Shown here: positions 1 through 10,832 of the stretch, one piece after another
Position numbering within the stretch: the stretch's first letter is position 1
How the letters are laid out: every line of letters begins with the position of its first letter
Assembly (NCBI GenBank): GCA_013368315.1
Contig: JAACJM010000266.1
Span: forward strand, 1 to 64,000
Length of the DNA stretch: 64,000 nucleotides
Source: Tetrapyrgos nigripes
Lineage: Eukaryota > Basidiomycota > Agaricomycetes > Agaricales > Campanellaceae
Direction of reading: 5' to 3'
Position numbers and translations under genes: made by a program
The notes under the pieces: generated by a model
Told to the model about the DNA's origin: nothing
Seen by the model: the letters and a program-made list of their open reading frames with translations, nothing else
Database searches by the model: none

Positions 1-23
1 TCTTACGACTCAAAGGAGACTTT

Positions 24-914
24 ATGAAGAGATGGGAATGTAGGGATCTAGGCGATGCCAAAGAATTCCTTAGAATGAGAATTACCAGGAAAGGCAGCAA
101 GGTCTCTTTAGACCAGTGCGCTTATCTGGATAAAAATCCTAGAAACTTATGGAATGCAAAACGCGAAAGCTTCTGCTACCCCATTACCCGGCAATTATCA
201 CCCTCTTCCTCTTCCAGAAAACACTCCTGTCAATTATACTCTTCGTCAAAGTTATCAGGAGATAATCGGATCCTTACTTTATTTAATGTTAGGAACACGT
301 CCTGATATTTCCTTTGCTGTCACAAAACTTGCGCAATTTGCTGCAAACCCCTCACAAGAACACTACAATAAGGCGAAAGACATTTGCCGTTATCTCGTTG
401 GCACTAGGAAATATGCCCTTGTGTACAACGTCGAGGGGAGAAGGCTTATCAGCCTATACAGACTCTGATTGGGGATCAGATCCTGGAACTCGCAAATCTC
501 AAACTGGCTTCTTTCTACAATTAGCCCAAGCACCATTTAGCTGGACGTCTAGACAACAAAAAAACAGTTGCTCTATCTTCAACTGAAGCTGAATACATGG
601 CACTTAGTGACTGCAGTCGACAAGTCTGTTGGTTCAAGACTCTTCTCAGTGAAATCGAATATCCTCTTCACGCTATTCCAATTTACGGTGACAATCAAGG
701 ATCAATTTTTATTGCATCAAACCCTGTCACGGATAAGCGAACGAAACACATTGATATTCAATATCATTTTGTTCGAGAAAAAGTCATCGACGAGACAGTC
801 AAGTTATTCTTCATTGAAGGAAGCAATAACCCTGCAGATCTGCTCACTAAAGCTCTAGATCGTGTAAAGTTTGAGAAGTTCAGGAAACAATTAGGACTTC
901 AGTTTTATCATTGA
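24..914 (+). pseudogene. Ty1/Copia polyprotein remnant (RT C-terminus and RNase H)
   Basis: This is the 3' end of a Copia-type pol gene. The first segment carries the reverse-transcriptase tail (motif DLGDAKEFLRMRI). The next carries the conserved GSLLYLMLGTRPDISFAV block, then the RNase H start (YTDSDWGSDPGTRKSQTGFF), the STEAEYMALS block around 580-610, and the C-terminal tail DNQGSIFIASNP...ADLLTKAL. These blocks fall in three reading frames in the order 0, 1, 2, 0, so at least three frameshifts separate them and the gene cannot make an intact polyprotein. A polypurine tract and LTR follow directly. The upstream part lies outside the window. Confidence 0.9.
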
Positions 915-1010
915 AGAAATTGCATCGAAAACGTCGAGGCACTGGATCCCTTCCTTCCATGGCTGCTTACAGCGCCTACCTATGCTTACGCGCACTACCG
1001 TGCTGCTTAG

Positions 1011-1019
1011 CAAGGGGAG
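1011..1019 (+). other. Polypurine tract of the Copia element
   Basis: A short purine-rich run (aaggggag) sits immediately before the TGTTGA that begins the 3' LTR. This is the standard position of the plus-strand primer in LTR retrotransposons. Confidence 0.7.
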
Positions 1020-1376
1020 TGTTGAATTGGCGCATTCAGTTGCAGCCATCAACGTATTCTATGTAGAACAATAATAGTAGTTATATAGAACAATAAGATT
1101 ATATAGACAATAAAGTGTAGTACGACAATAGTCTACGAAACCAGCATTGTTCTATCCAATCTTATTGTTACTCTAGTATTAGTTTACATGTATTTGTACC
1201 TCCTAAAAGGTATATAAGGACTTGTAGATAGTCCTCCAAATAATAAGTTTTACACTTAACCCACATCGCTCAATAAGCCTCTTACTAGCCTTACAAGCTA
1301 ACTCTTATCCCCAGGTAAGTAAGCGTAGTTGCCACTGCGTTTAGTAGTGTACAAGCCGTACCATGCCTGCTTAACA
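1020..1376 (+). repeat. 3' LTR of the Copia element
   Basis: The segment begins TGTTGA right after the polypurine tract. A matching end, TTAACA, lies at 1371-1376 (5 of 6 bases match the expected inverted TCAACA). It contains a TATA-like box, tatataagg, at 1211-1219. The 5' LTR is outside the window, so the right boundary is inferred from the terminal inverted repeat only and may shift by tens of bases. Confidence 0.6.
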
Positions 1377-1844
1377 GATGGTACTACAGCAACAAAAGCA
1401 AGGCATCCCGAAAGCACTACAGACGAGCACACGCTCTACAGTCCAGTCTGTTTTTGAGAGCCCAGAATTGAGGACGGGAAGACTCGGGCTCGGGTATCCG
1501 GACCGTTTAGCGCACCGGCATGAGTGCGTAGGCAATGAGACAGGGCTAGCGATGAAGCCGTTGGAGGACCTCCCAGACAAAAGACACGGCGACAGTGCTG
1601 GAGGGAGTGTTCGTTGAAGAGATCTCATATGTGAGAGCTCGTTAAAACTTGAAGAGACTTCACAATCTGTACACCGAACATGTCAGCCTCAAGACGGGGA
1701 TGTGTACGCACCATAAGATTGAGGTAGAGGCGGGGGATCCGGACTGAAATGATGATGCCCGGATGAAAAACTTGGCTCCTCGACGATACAGTTGAACCAG
1801 TAGCCTGAGAAAGTTCTCCCTTTCATCATTCTGTCACGTAGCTT
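1377..1844. other. Spacer between LTR and inverted duplication, no gene seen
   Basis: Short open frames of 79-85 codons occur on both strands here but overlap each other and show no recognisable motif. I see no gene or repeat unit in this stretch. Confidence 0.5.
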
Positions 1845-2215
1845 GCAGCGGCTGTGTCCTCATTGTCGTCTTTTAAAAGTAATTACTGTGGTACTCTCTT
1901 GTTGGGGTGGATCTATCGTGCTGCGAAAAAAAGTACGCATATCTTTCTCGAACGATATGCCTCGATCGCGAGTGTGTAGTGATCACTTATCCCTTAAAAG
2001 GACTTATCTCCAAAACAAGAACATATTACATTCCTTCGAAAACTTCAAGAACTACACGGTGTCAAGGTTTTGGGGTACAGATGTGAGCAAAGTACTCCAA
2101 GATGTGCAAAAGCATTGAAACTCGTAGTCCATCAAATAATAATCCCATTCCCAAAGATCTGATTCAATCAAAACTGCTTTCTTTAATGAACTGGAAGGTT
2201 GTACACGGCTGCAAA

Positions 2216-3122
2216 TCAATAGCCAGCATGGCAGTACCCATCGCTGTTGGTGATATAGTTAATGCTTCCATCCGGCTGACTCTGTCCACCAGCGTTGATG
2301 GCAGTCTCAGGACCTTGGCAGCCCGTGTAGAGGGAGCAAGTCAACAGTGGGCTTCCGTTCTGTGGATTCATGGAGAATTTTTAAAAACAAATGTCGAACA
2401 AGCATTTTATAAAACGCACCTTTCCGTTCACATCGTGATAAGTGTTGATAAAGACACATCCTTTAACATTCGAGCACATAGCCTTGCAGTCTGAATGGTA
2501 GGTAGATACACTCGTCGTTAGTTTACTCATCTAAGCACATTGATTGAAATTTGCGACTGACCATCAACGGTGTCCACCAGACCGTAAGTCAAATATCCAT
2601 CCGCCTCAGTAGCAGCGCTGAGATAACTGAATGTCTGCTTCCATCCATCGCTGGGAGGAGGAGGAGGAGGGGGAGGAGTATGCTGAGGAGGAGGGGGAGG
2701 GTACTGGGGAGGAGGGGGAGGAGGGGGAGGGGGAGGAAGTTGCTGAGGAGGCTTAGGGCAATGTAAGCAAAATGGAAGGAGGTCGAGGAGTTTACAGATC
2801 AACTAGATACGATATGGGCAAAGTCAACAAAACAATTCACATCGGAAGTGGTAACCCAAAAACTCACGCTATCCTTCAAATGCGGAATGAAGATCTTGAA
2901 GATATCCAAATGCTCTGGGTGGTCACCGTAATACCAACCAGGATATGCACCTTTTTTCCAAGGAGGGTTGGGCGCTCCGTAGTGATTACCAGCCGTCAGA
3001 GTTGATCCGAGGGTGAGCGAGAGGCCAGCATTGGTGCTTTGTGCAGCAGGCACTGCGGAGACCGGTGCAATGACAGCACTGGTGAATGCAGCAGCGATGG
3101 TGATGAGACCGGTGAGTTGCAT
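2216..3122 (-). CDS. Small secreted Cys-rich protein, fruit-body-specific-protein-like (copy 1)
   Basis: Four exons on the minus strand: 3122-2868, 2802-2562, 2490-2420 and 2359-2216, giving 236 aa. Introns are GT-AG and the frame is open throughout. Residues 1-27 form a signal peptide (MQLTGLITIAAAFTSAVIAP start). A conserved GAYPGWYYGDHPEHLDIFK block follows, then LLDLLPFCLHCPKPP, a long poly-proline linker, and a C-terminal domain with the motifs DCKAMC, GCVFINTYHDVNGKNGSP, LTCSLY, GGQSQPDGSI and SDGYC. This C-terminal signature matches what I recall of basidiomycete fruit-body-specific protein A. That name is from memory, and the biochemical role is unknown. Secretion is inferred from the signal peptide. 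It is almost identical to the copy at 7025-7937. Confidence 0.8.
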
Positions 3123-3185
3123 TGTTGTAAGCGATTATCGACCTTGGGGTTGAGGACGCTGCAGTATTCGACAATAGCAGCGAGG

Positions 3186-3192
3186 TTTTATA
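3186..3192 (-). promoter_or_regulatory. TATA box of secreted-protein gene copy 1
   Basis: The reverse complement reads TATAAAA about 65 bases upstream of the start codon at 3122. The same box is kept at the same distance in all three copies of the gene. Confidence 0.6.
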
Positions 3193-4055
3193 CGTCTCAT
3201 CCACTGCATACATCGTTGCAGGAGTACGCTGCCACTGTCTGTAATCACAGTAAATCAGATGAGGACGTGAACGCTAAGCATCACGCACGTCAAGCTTCAA
3301 CGGAGCGGAACACATTTCTCGGTCTCATCAAGGAACAACGCCACAAGGATATAGAAACACAGACATACAGGAGGCTAAAACGGTTAGACGAATGAGCTTC
3401 TGAAGGAGGATGAACAGATGGAATCAGAAATCAAGCCAAAGGAGGAAGAATCAGGTAAGATTCTAGAACTACTCACATCGACATCGTCGAAGAGTAATGA
3501 GACTTTCCTCTTTAGCAGAGTGCTGCAGTTACGTGCCTCGGTATCTGTGTGAAGCCTACGAAAGATAGGAGGTGATGTTCAATATTATGAAAATGGAAAT
3601 GCAAATACTTTCAGAAGAATCATTCACCAAGGCGTCGAGGAACAGGGGCTGAAACACCAAAAATCACGAATAGGAGATGTTGCTCAAGTTTTACCAGTGC
3701 CTGAGCTGAGTATTCTGGACAGACGTATCGTTTGGAATATGATTGACGTACCTCGGGCTGCAGGCATTTGAACTGTTTTCAAGTGGTTGATTGGATGTAA
3801 GTTACACTGGAGTCTGGCGGCTGGTGCTCTTGGAGAAAAGAGCTACAGATACAGAATCAGCTGTGACCTGAAGGCTGTGTTGCTTACTCAGCCTAAACTA
3901 ACCGAAATTACCCCTAGTCACGGTTGCTCTTGTTACTGCACCCGGGCCTTCACATGGAGTATCGCAGACAGAGAAGCTCTTCATTGAGGCTATATACTCT
4001 AGCCGCATTTGTTGAATCTGTTTTCCTTCCTGTCTATTATCGTGTTGCCCTAATG

Positions 4056-5397
4056 TCCTGAGGTGAACATTTGTGATATAACCGAGTAATTCCCGCTTTG
4101 ACTTTCCCTTTTCAGATGATTAGATTGTTCTTACTTACGAGTCATCTTGACTCTTTTCTTTGTACAATAGAAGGATCGTGTACTTTCGGATACATTCTAC
4201 AAGTTTCTCTGATACTTACTGCATTATATATACTACTCGCATTTGTACTAGTTAGATTTGAATCTTTACTGTGTTTAACTTACCTTCGTCTGAAGTGAGA
4301 ATCATCAAGTGGTGTCGCAACATCTAGCACTTGCTCCCCATCCTCGACCCTCAAATACTCGTTAGCTGCTTCGAGCGCTATAGGTATTTGTGTCAAACGC
4401 CGTAACGACTTTTGTAAGGTTGAGAACTGAGTTTATTGAACTTATCTACGATACAAAAGACCACCCTACTCTTTTACAACATTCTAGACAGACGTAGTTT
4501 GGGAATCTGATACCTCAGGCTGCAGGCATTTGAACAATTAGATTACGGCTGGAATCTCATTCTTATTTCTCTTTCTCCTTATCAAGAATTGCTAATCAGT
4601 GTGTCTTTGGCCACGATTCCGTCTGTCTTGGACTCATGAGTCATCGAAGCGCTCCGAGTCTCATCACGCCAACTTTCTGCCGCCAAGCTCAGGAGCCGTT
4701 CTCGTCAAATATGAAGACATTGCTGGTACTCGTTCCGTATTGCTACTAAAGTGCGAGTATTGAGCTCGGATTGTAACAATGTGTGCTGCCACCCTTTTGA
4801 CAAACTATAAGCACACCTCCATGTACTTGACGAATAATAACTTTGAGACTCGTTCCCACACCAAGAGACGAGTCTGGCCAGACTTGACTTAGTGCTACTA
4901 TAGAATTTTCTCAAAATCTATTATTCGAGGCATTGTGTGCCTATGTACATGATGTAATAGCTAGGACGAAAAATACAGAAAATCAAGACAGCGTTGTGGT
5001 GGGTGGCTAGTGCCAAAAAAAAGGAAGGATCAACACGAAGGAAAGAGATTGGGGGAGTTTTTTTGGTAGGGACACCCTGGAAGTCCTGTTGAACGGAGCA
5101 GTGAAGAGGAGAGAAGGATGAGGGTACGACTCCAGAAAAATGTCCCGAGAATTACTAGTGTGTGCCAATAATACCATACTTCACTGCAATCCCCCATCGC
5201 GCCGTCCCGACAGTTGTATTAGAGCTGTATCAGAGTTCGAGAATGGTAGTTATTTGCATCACCTGCATTGGGAAATCGTAAATTGTGGTGGGTGTCGGCA
5301 AATTCTGAGGAGTGTCGGCGACCGATCGAACGAGAGAGGAGCAATGTTGACATACGAAGAGAATATGTAACGCAATTCTGAAAATTATAACGGTGTC
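4056..5397. other. Unique spacer between the two inverted arms
   Basis: No gene was recognised. A short stretch around 4490-4530 (cagacgtagtttgggaatctg and the following caggctgcaggcatttgaac) repeats sequence from 3720-3775 and 24297-24356, so part of this spacer is a degraded piece of the duplicated unit. The remaining open frames (76 codons or fewer) have no recognisable motif. Confidence 0.5.
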
Positions 5398-5995
5398 TCG
5401 TAAGGATCTTCCCAACTTTTAGCAAATTTTCACCCAGTTTGGTCGGAGTGAGACTAGTTCCTGCCCTTATTGGCGGAAGTAAAACTGCAATCTTCAATTC
5501 GACCTGATATTCTTCACTAATTTCCAGTGTCATTGCTGTAGCTGCAGTTCAAACTCAGATGGAAAACTCTGAATGCAGAGAGTGATTTGGATCTTGAGTA
5601 TGCTGTCGGATTAACAGCCTCACCACAACCCATGACACTGTTACAGCTGGGTGATCTTGTGGAAGAGAAAAAAGCCTGGGTGCCTACGAAGTCATCAACT
5701 TGTATATGTCTACCCAAGGTGCGGGCTTCAACAACTGACTCGACGCAGTAGATGGTTTCTTTTGCACATTTGAAGGCGGAGATGATCCAATACAGGCGCA
5801 ATGACCATTTTCATACTCATTCAAGTTCAAGTATGTGATGATTTAGGCCTGGTGGTATCTACCCCAATCCACTGGAGGGTTCGAAGGTAATTTACATGTT
5901 TGATGTCTCAGCATAGGATTATGATCTATTCTTCTTTCTCTGCAGGTCCAGCCTCCAAACGTTGTGTCGATATCAGCTCTGAATTCGAAGGTTGA
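5398..5995 (+). pseudogene. Truncated sedolisin (S53 peptidase) pseudogene
   Basis: The plus strand carries fragments matching the middle of the sedolisin gene at 26323-29169: FSPSLVG, DLEYAxGLTAPQPxTLLQLGDLVE and QPPNVVSISA. The N-terminal propeptide is missing on the left. On the right the coding sequence joins abruptly, near 5995, to sequence that in the third copy lies downstream of the stop codon. The half with the catalytic serine was therefore deleted. In-frame stops are also present. It sits upstream of and in the same orientation as secreted-protein copy 2, the same order as in the third copy. Confidence 0.8.
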
Positions 5996-6954
5996 CGTGC
6001 TTAATGTTCGCGTAGAGCCATTACGCGAAGTCGACGTCAACGCGAGAACTGACAGGAAGGAAAATGGATTCAAGGAATGCTAGAGTATATGGTCTCATGA
6101 AGAGCTTTTCTGTCTGTGATACTCCGTATGAAGGCCCGGGTGCAGTAAAAGAGTGGCGTAATTTCGGCACTGCCCGCCACTCACTAATAGGCTGAGTAAG
6201 CAACACCGCCTTCAGGTCTGTATCTGTAGCGTTTTTCTCCAAGACTCCTCCAAGAGCACCAGCCGCCAGTGTAACTTGCATCCAATCAGCCACTTGAAGC
6301 TCAATAAGCAGTTAAAATGCTGCAGCTTGAGGTACGTCAATCAAATTCCCAAACGATACGTCCGTCCAGAATACTCAGCTCAGGGCAGGCATTTCGGTCA
6401 TTCATCTTTGATTCAACTCCTATTCACGGTTTTTGAAATTTAGACATTGCATCCGATCGCCTGAGTTCATGATGTTTCAGCCCCTGTTCCTCAACTTGAG
6501 CAAAGGTGTCTATCACCTTGGTGAATGATTCTTCTGAAAGTAATTACATTTCCATCCTCATAATATTGAAGACAGCCCCCTATCATCTTTCGTCTTCACA
6601 CACATACCGGGGCACGTAACTGTAGGCTCCGCTAAAGAAGGAAAGCCCATTACTCTTCAACGATGTTGATGTGAGTAGGTCTAGAATCTTACCTGATTCT
6701 TCCTCTTTTGGCTTTATTTCTGATTCCATCTGTTCATCCTCCTTCAGAAGCGTATTCGTCAGACTGTTTTAGCCTCCTGTATGTCTGTGTTTCTATATCC
6801 TTGTGGCGTTGTTCCTTGATGAGACCGAGAAATGTGTTCCGCTCCGTTGAAGCTTGACGTGCGTGATGCTTAGCGTTCATGTCCTCATCTGATTTACTGT
6901 GATTACAGACAGTGGCGGCGTACTCCTACAACGATGTATGCAGTGGACGAGACG

Positions 6955-6960
6955 TATAAA
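6955..6960 (+). promoter_or_regulatory. TATA box of secreted-protein gene copy 2
   Basis: tataaa, about 65 bases upstream of the start codon at 7025. Position and surrounding sequence are conserved with copies 1 and 3. Confidence 0.6.
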
Positions 6961-7024
6961 GCCTCGCTGGTGTTGTCAAATACCGCAGCGTCCTCAACCC
7001 CAAGGTCGATAATCGCTTACAACA

Positions 7025-7937
7025 ATGCAACTCACCGGTCTCATCACCATTGCTGCTGCATTCACCAGTGCTGTCATTGCACCGGTCTCCGCAGTGCCTG
7101 CTGCACAAAGCACCAATGCTGGCCTCTCGCTCACCCTCGGATCAACTCTGACGGCTGGTAATCACTATGGAGCGCCCAACCCTCCTTGGAAAAAAGGTGC
7201 ATATCCTGGTTGGTATTACGGTGACCACCCAGAGCATTTGGATATCTTCAAGGTCTTCATTCCGCATTTGAAGGATAGCGTGAGTTCTTGGGTTAGCACC
7301 TCCAATGTGAATTGTTTTGTTGACTTTGCCCATATCGTATCTAGTTGATCTGTAAACTCCTCGACCTCCTTCCATTTTGCTTGCATTGCCCTAAGCCTCC
7401 TCAGCAACTTCCTCCCCCTCCCCCTCCTCCCCCTCCTCCACAGTACCCTCCCCCTCCTCCTCAGCATACTCCTCCCCCTCCTCCTCCTCCCAGCGATGGA
7501 TGGAAGCAGACATTCAGTTATCTCAGCGCTGCTACTGAGGCGGATGGATATTTGACTTACGGTCTGGTGGACACCGTTGATGGTCAGTCGCAAATTTCAA
7601 TCAATGTGCTTAGATGAGTAAACTAACGACGAGTGTATCTACCTACCATTCAGACTGCAAGGCTATGTGCTCGAATGTTAAAGGATGTGTCTTTATCAAC
7701 ACTTATCACGATGTGAACGGAAAGGTGCGTACACCGAGTGCGATAAATTGCTTGTTCGACATTTGATTCTAAAAACTCTCCATGAATTGACAGAACGGAA
7801 GCCCATTGTTGACTTGCTCCCTCTACACGGGCTGCCAAGGTCCCGAGACTGCCATCAACGCTGGTGGACAGAGTCAACCGGATGGAAGCATTGACTATAT
7901 CACCAATAGCGACGGGTACTGCCATGCTGGCTATTGA
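7025..7937 (+). CDS. Small secreted Cys-rich protein, fruit-body-specific-protein-like (copy 2)
   Basis: Four exons, 7025-7279, 7345-7582, 7654-7724 and 7794-7937, encode 235 aa with no stop or frameshift. The domain order is signal peptide (about residues 1-27), a Tyr/Trp-rich block, a C-x2-C pair (FCLHCP), a poly-proline linker of about 30 residues, and a C-terminal Cys-rich domain (DCKAMC, GCVFINTYHDVNGK, LTCSLYTGC, SDGYC). The donor after GATG at 7582 is GTCAGT. I chose it because the phase then joins TVD to DCKAMC. The later GTAAAC would leave only a ~36 nt intron and the wrong frame. A branch-like CTAAC lies in this intron. It differs from copy 1 by one residue in exon 1 and by a slightly shorter proline run. 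Extracellular location is inferred. Confidence 0.82.
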
Positions 7938-8235
7938 TTTGTAGTCCTGCACAAGCTTCCAGTTCGTTCAAGAAAGCAGTTCAATTGAATCAGGTCATTG
8001 GGAACGGGTTTATGGGATTATTATTTAATGGACTGCGAGTTTCAATGCTTATGGACTTTTTGGAGTACTTTGCTCACATCTGTACGCCAAAACGTTGATA
8101 CGGTGTAGTTCTTGTTCGAAGGAATGTAACATGTTCTTGTTCTGGAGATAAGTGATCGCTGCACACTCGCGATCGAGGCTATCGTTCGGGATGAAGGAGA
8201 TTGGTTGGACTGAGCCGAATTGCAAGACCATTGGT

Positions 8236-9240
8236 CAACGAGAAGATTGTGGCTTTGGGCAGGGCGTCAAAATCGACCACTTCATTGAGGTATTCAAAAC
8301 TTACTTTGCACAAGCAGCGTCGGTAACAAAGTGGTGTGAACCATCAGAGGCAAGATGCCCGCTCTGAAGGCTTGCAGACGGGTTAGGGTGAGAGCGTGAG
8401 TTTTAGGGTGGGTATGAAAGAAATGCGTCCAATGCCAACGCAATTACAAGTCCATATTCCCATGCATCCTCTGCTTTAACGGCCAGTGAAGTGAAATCAA
8501 GGAGAGCTAAAAGAGTAGCGAATAGAAGAGAAGGCGACGAAGAGAGAAGTCTAGACTGCACGTCTGACGGACGTCTGTATAAACCATGTCACCATGGTGG
8601 GGGTATGGATGAAGCCTACAGAGTTAACGTAAATATCAGGAGCATAGGCAAATGGCTTGCCTATCGTACGGTCGTCGCATAGCATACAAGGTTACTCTGT
8701 TTGAAACGAATATACTAACTAACTAATCATATGACACTTGCAGAGTCGTTCGGGGAATTTCTCGAATAGGAGATTCACAGTGACAGGGAGCCCTGAAATA
8801 GCAACTCCCCTGGACACATATATTTTAGAGGCGAGACTCGGAAAGTGCATACAAACCGGGTGTAACTAATTGTAGTGCGAGTAAACAAAGAAGTGGAGGG
8901 TGGCCAATGCGAAGATTAACTAGCAACCACTAAGAGACTCGATGAGAGGGAATGATAGATTAAGGAGTCAAGAAATCGAAAACACACAGGCGGAAACTTT
9001 ATGAGGCAGAGAAGGAAAATGAACACAAGACGAACGCGCGCGTTGGCGAGTCAGTCACGATCGAGTAATGAGGGAGTAAGTGGAACCTCGGGAAAGGCTC
9101 AGATGTCTTGAAGGCTCGTAGCAGGAGTAGATAAAAGCTTATAGAAACTAAGTTATGCTCGGACGTTGGCTCAGTGGGGCTTGGTAATGCACAGAAAAGG
9201 GGATGGATTGTAAAGTACTCTACGCCTTTATATACTTTAC
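8236..9240. other. Intergenic stretch, no gene seen
   Basis: Open frames here are 71 codons or fewer and lack recognisable motifs. An apparent 160-codon minus-strand frame (8999-9481) runs across the boundary of a MITE and is rejected as a gene. Confidence 0.5.
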
Positions 9241-9861
9241 TAGGGCTCCTAGCGGATCGGATGATCCGGCGCCATCCGAGCGATTGCTGCTTCGGATTCG
9301 GATTCGGATGGTGCTCCTCCTCCTCCTCCATCCGACGGATAGCATCCGACCAATCCGACGGTAATCCGCGGATGGAAAGCCCAACACTGGAAGTTTCAGA
9401 AGTACTATATAGTACTATTACCGAGTAGAGAAATACACAAAAATAAATAACGGCCGCAACCAGTAGTATGTGTGGCTTCAACAGACAGCATTAATCCTTC
9501 ATGGCGCTGACTGGTTTGAGTGTTTCGCGAACGCTGGCGCTCCGATATTGAAGGCGTGGTGTCGGGTCTGAAACCTAGACACATACTTTTCTATTCTTTA
9601 ATTTATTATCTTTTCTCTCCAGCTCATATCCTTGGTTTATTTTCTGTTACTCTTTTGCATTCATTGGCCGCCACCATGTTGTTTATCTTATCTGTATGTC
9701 ATGTGACCGTAGATATACTATATAAGGGAAGCAGAACTCATCCGGCGATCATCCGTCAGATGTTCGGATACCATCCGGCGGATGCGGATTGGGATTTGCA
9801 GACCACCCATCCAAGCGGATGGCATCCGAATCCGACACAATCCGATCCGATAGGAGCCCTA
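9241..9861. mobile_element. hAT-like MITE, copy 1 (621 bp)
   Basis: Bounded by ~22 bp terminal inverted repeats TAGGGCTCCTAgCGGATCGGAT / TAGGGCTCCTAtCGGATCGGAT, one mismatch. Dense subterminal copies of CGGAT/ATCCG occur near both ends, as in many hAT elements. No transposase is encoded. It is nearly identical to 13334-13948, with one 6 bp indel (an extra gattcg-type unit near 9297-9302) and scattered substitutions. The right flank reads tgtaactttac and the left flank atactttac, so a target duplication of about ACTTTAC may have been disturbed here. Confidence 0.8.
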
Positions 9862-10112
9862 TGTAACTTTACTTCCCGGTGCCTGTAGTGAACAAGAAAT
9901 GAAACTAAACAGAGATAGGAAAGAACTTATAAGCTTTTAGTGAGTTTTTAGAAAGAATTTGGAGTCGTAGAAAGGGTGTTGTAAGGTACTTAATGGGAAG
10001 CGAGTAAGGATTAAGAAGACAATATGAACTGGGGTAAAAAGCCATCGCTTCACGTGGCAAGCTACGAGGCCTGTTCAATAAAGCCAAAATTTTACTCTTA
10101 TATTGACTACGC
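9862..10112. other. Spacer between two MITEs
   Basis: About 250 bases with no recognisable feature apart from the left target-site copy of the next element at 10104-10112. Confidence 0.5.
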
Positions 10113-10832
10113 GGATGAAACTATTTAGGAACCCCTGCACTGGCGGGAACCTGCCACAAACACGAAGTTAGCGTCTGTTACGCCTTTGTCACGCTTGAGT
10201 CGCGATCAAATAGTGGTCGTCGTCTTTGGCGTTGTTCTACAGTCTCCGACACCAAATTTCTGTGCCAGCGTTCCCCTCACATGTTGCCTTCACTACGGGA
10301 TGCCGTTGGCGAATGCGTTCTCCGCAGTCATAAGCTCTTCACATTATCATAGCGATTTTGGTCTTTCCATTGAAGTTCCCAAGGTCTTCGAGCTCAGCTT
10401 AGCATAGTATGTGAGAGTATGCAGTCTTTGAGGCGCCGTGTACGAAGTTTGGCTTGTAGAGAGTGGTCTGAGGTGCGTGCTGTTGTTGAATTGACATTTC
10501 TTTTCGTGCCTGCTGCTCCCCGTTTTGATTTCTATGCCTCAGAACCCTGCGTTAATGTAGTTTGGACACAATCAGTACTTTTCCATAATCTTTTAACCAA
10601 TTTTCACCACCCATTACGCTGTTTCTCCCCTATTCTATGTGTCTCTGTGCATCTAGACATGTTTCTAATATTAATGGACATTTTTCGCTACAATCTACAC
10701 CTACAGTACGCGTAGTATCCTCGCTAGCGCCTCACACTGTGACTCGATGTGACCTAGTGTGACATGATGTGATGGGAACTGGGGTTCCCAGGGGGTTCCC
10801 GCCAGTGCAGGGGTTCCTAAATAGTTTTATCC
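10113..10832. mobile_element. MULE-like non-autonomous element (720 bp) with 9 bp target duplication
   Basis: Terminal inverted repeats of about 40 bp begin GGATgAAACTATTTAGGA at the left and GGATaAAACTATTTAGGA in the reverse complement of the right end, continuing through ACCCCTGCACTGGCGGGAACC. A perfect 9 bp direct repeat, TGACTACGC, flanks both ends (10104-10112 and 10833-10841). A 9 bp duplication with long inverted repeats is typical of Mutator-like elements. No transposase motif was seen in the interior. Assignment to the superfamily rests on duplication length only. Confidence 0.75.

Larger units (their letters stand above)
1845..4055. repeat. Left arm of a large inverted duplication
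   Basis: This stretch reappears in reverse complement at about 6010-8235. The arms share the whole secreted-protein gene, its promoter, its 3' flank and about 0.9 kb of upstream sequence. The same block also occurs in direct orientation at about 22265-24460 and 26040-26220. Boundaries are approximate because similarity was judged by eye. Confidence 0.85.
6010..8235. repeat. Right arm of the large inverted duplication
   Basis: Reverse complement of about 1845-4055. It includes the 3' flank of the lost sedolisin, the intergenic region and the complete secreted-protein gene copy 2. The two arms are separated by about 2 kb. Confidence 0.85.

Noticed and set aside
8999..9481. 160-codon minus-strand open frame
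   Set aside because: It crosses the boundary of the MITE at 9241, and its inner part recurs in the second MITE copy. There is no motif and no intron support.
9520..9888. Open frames inside both MITEs (also 13607-13966)
   Set aside because: They are made of MITE sequence and CGGAT repeats, with no transposase motif. Being present in both copies only reflects element identity.
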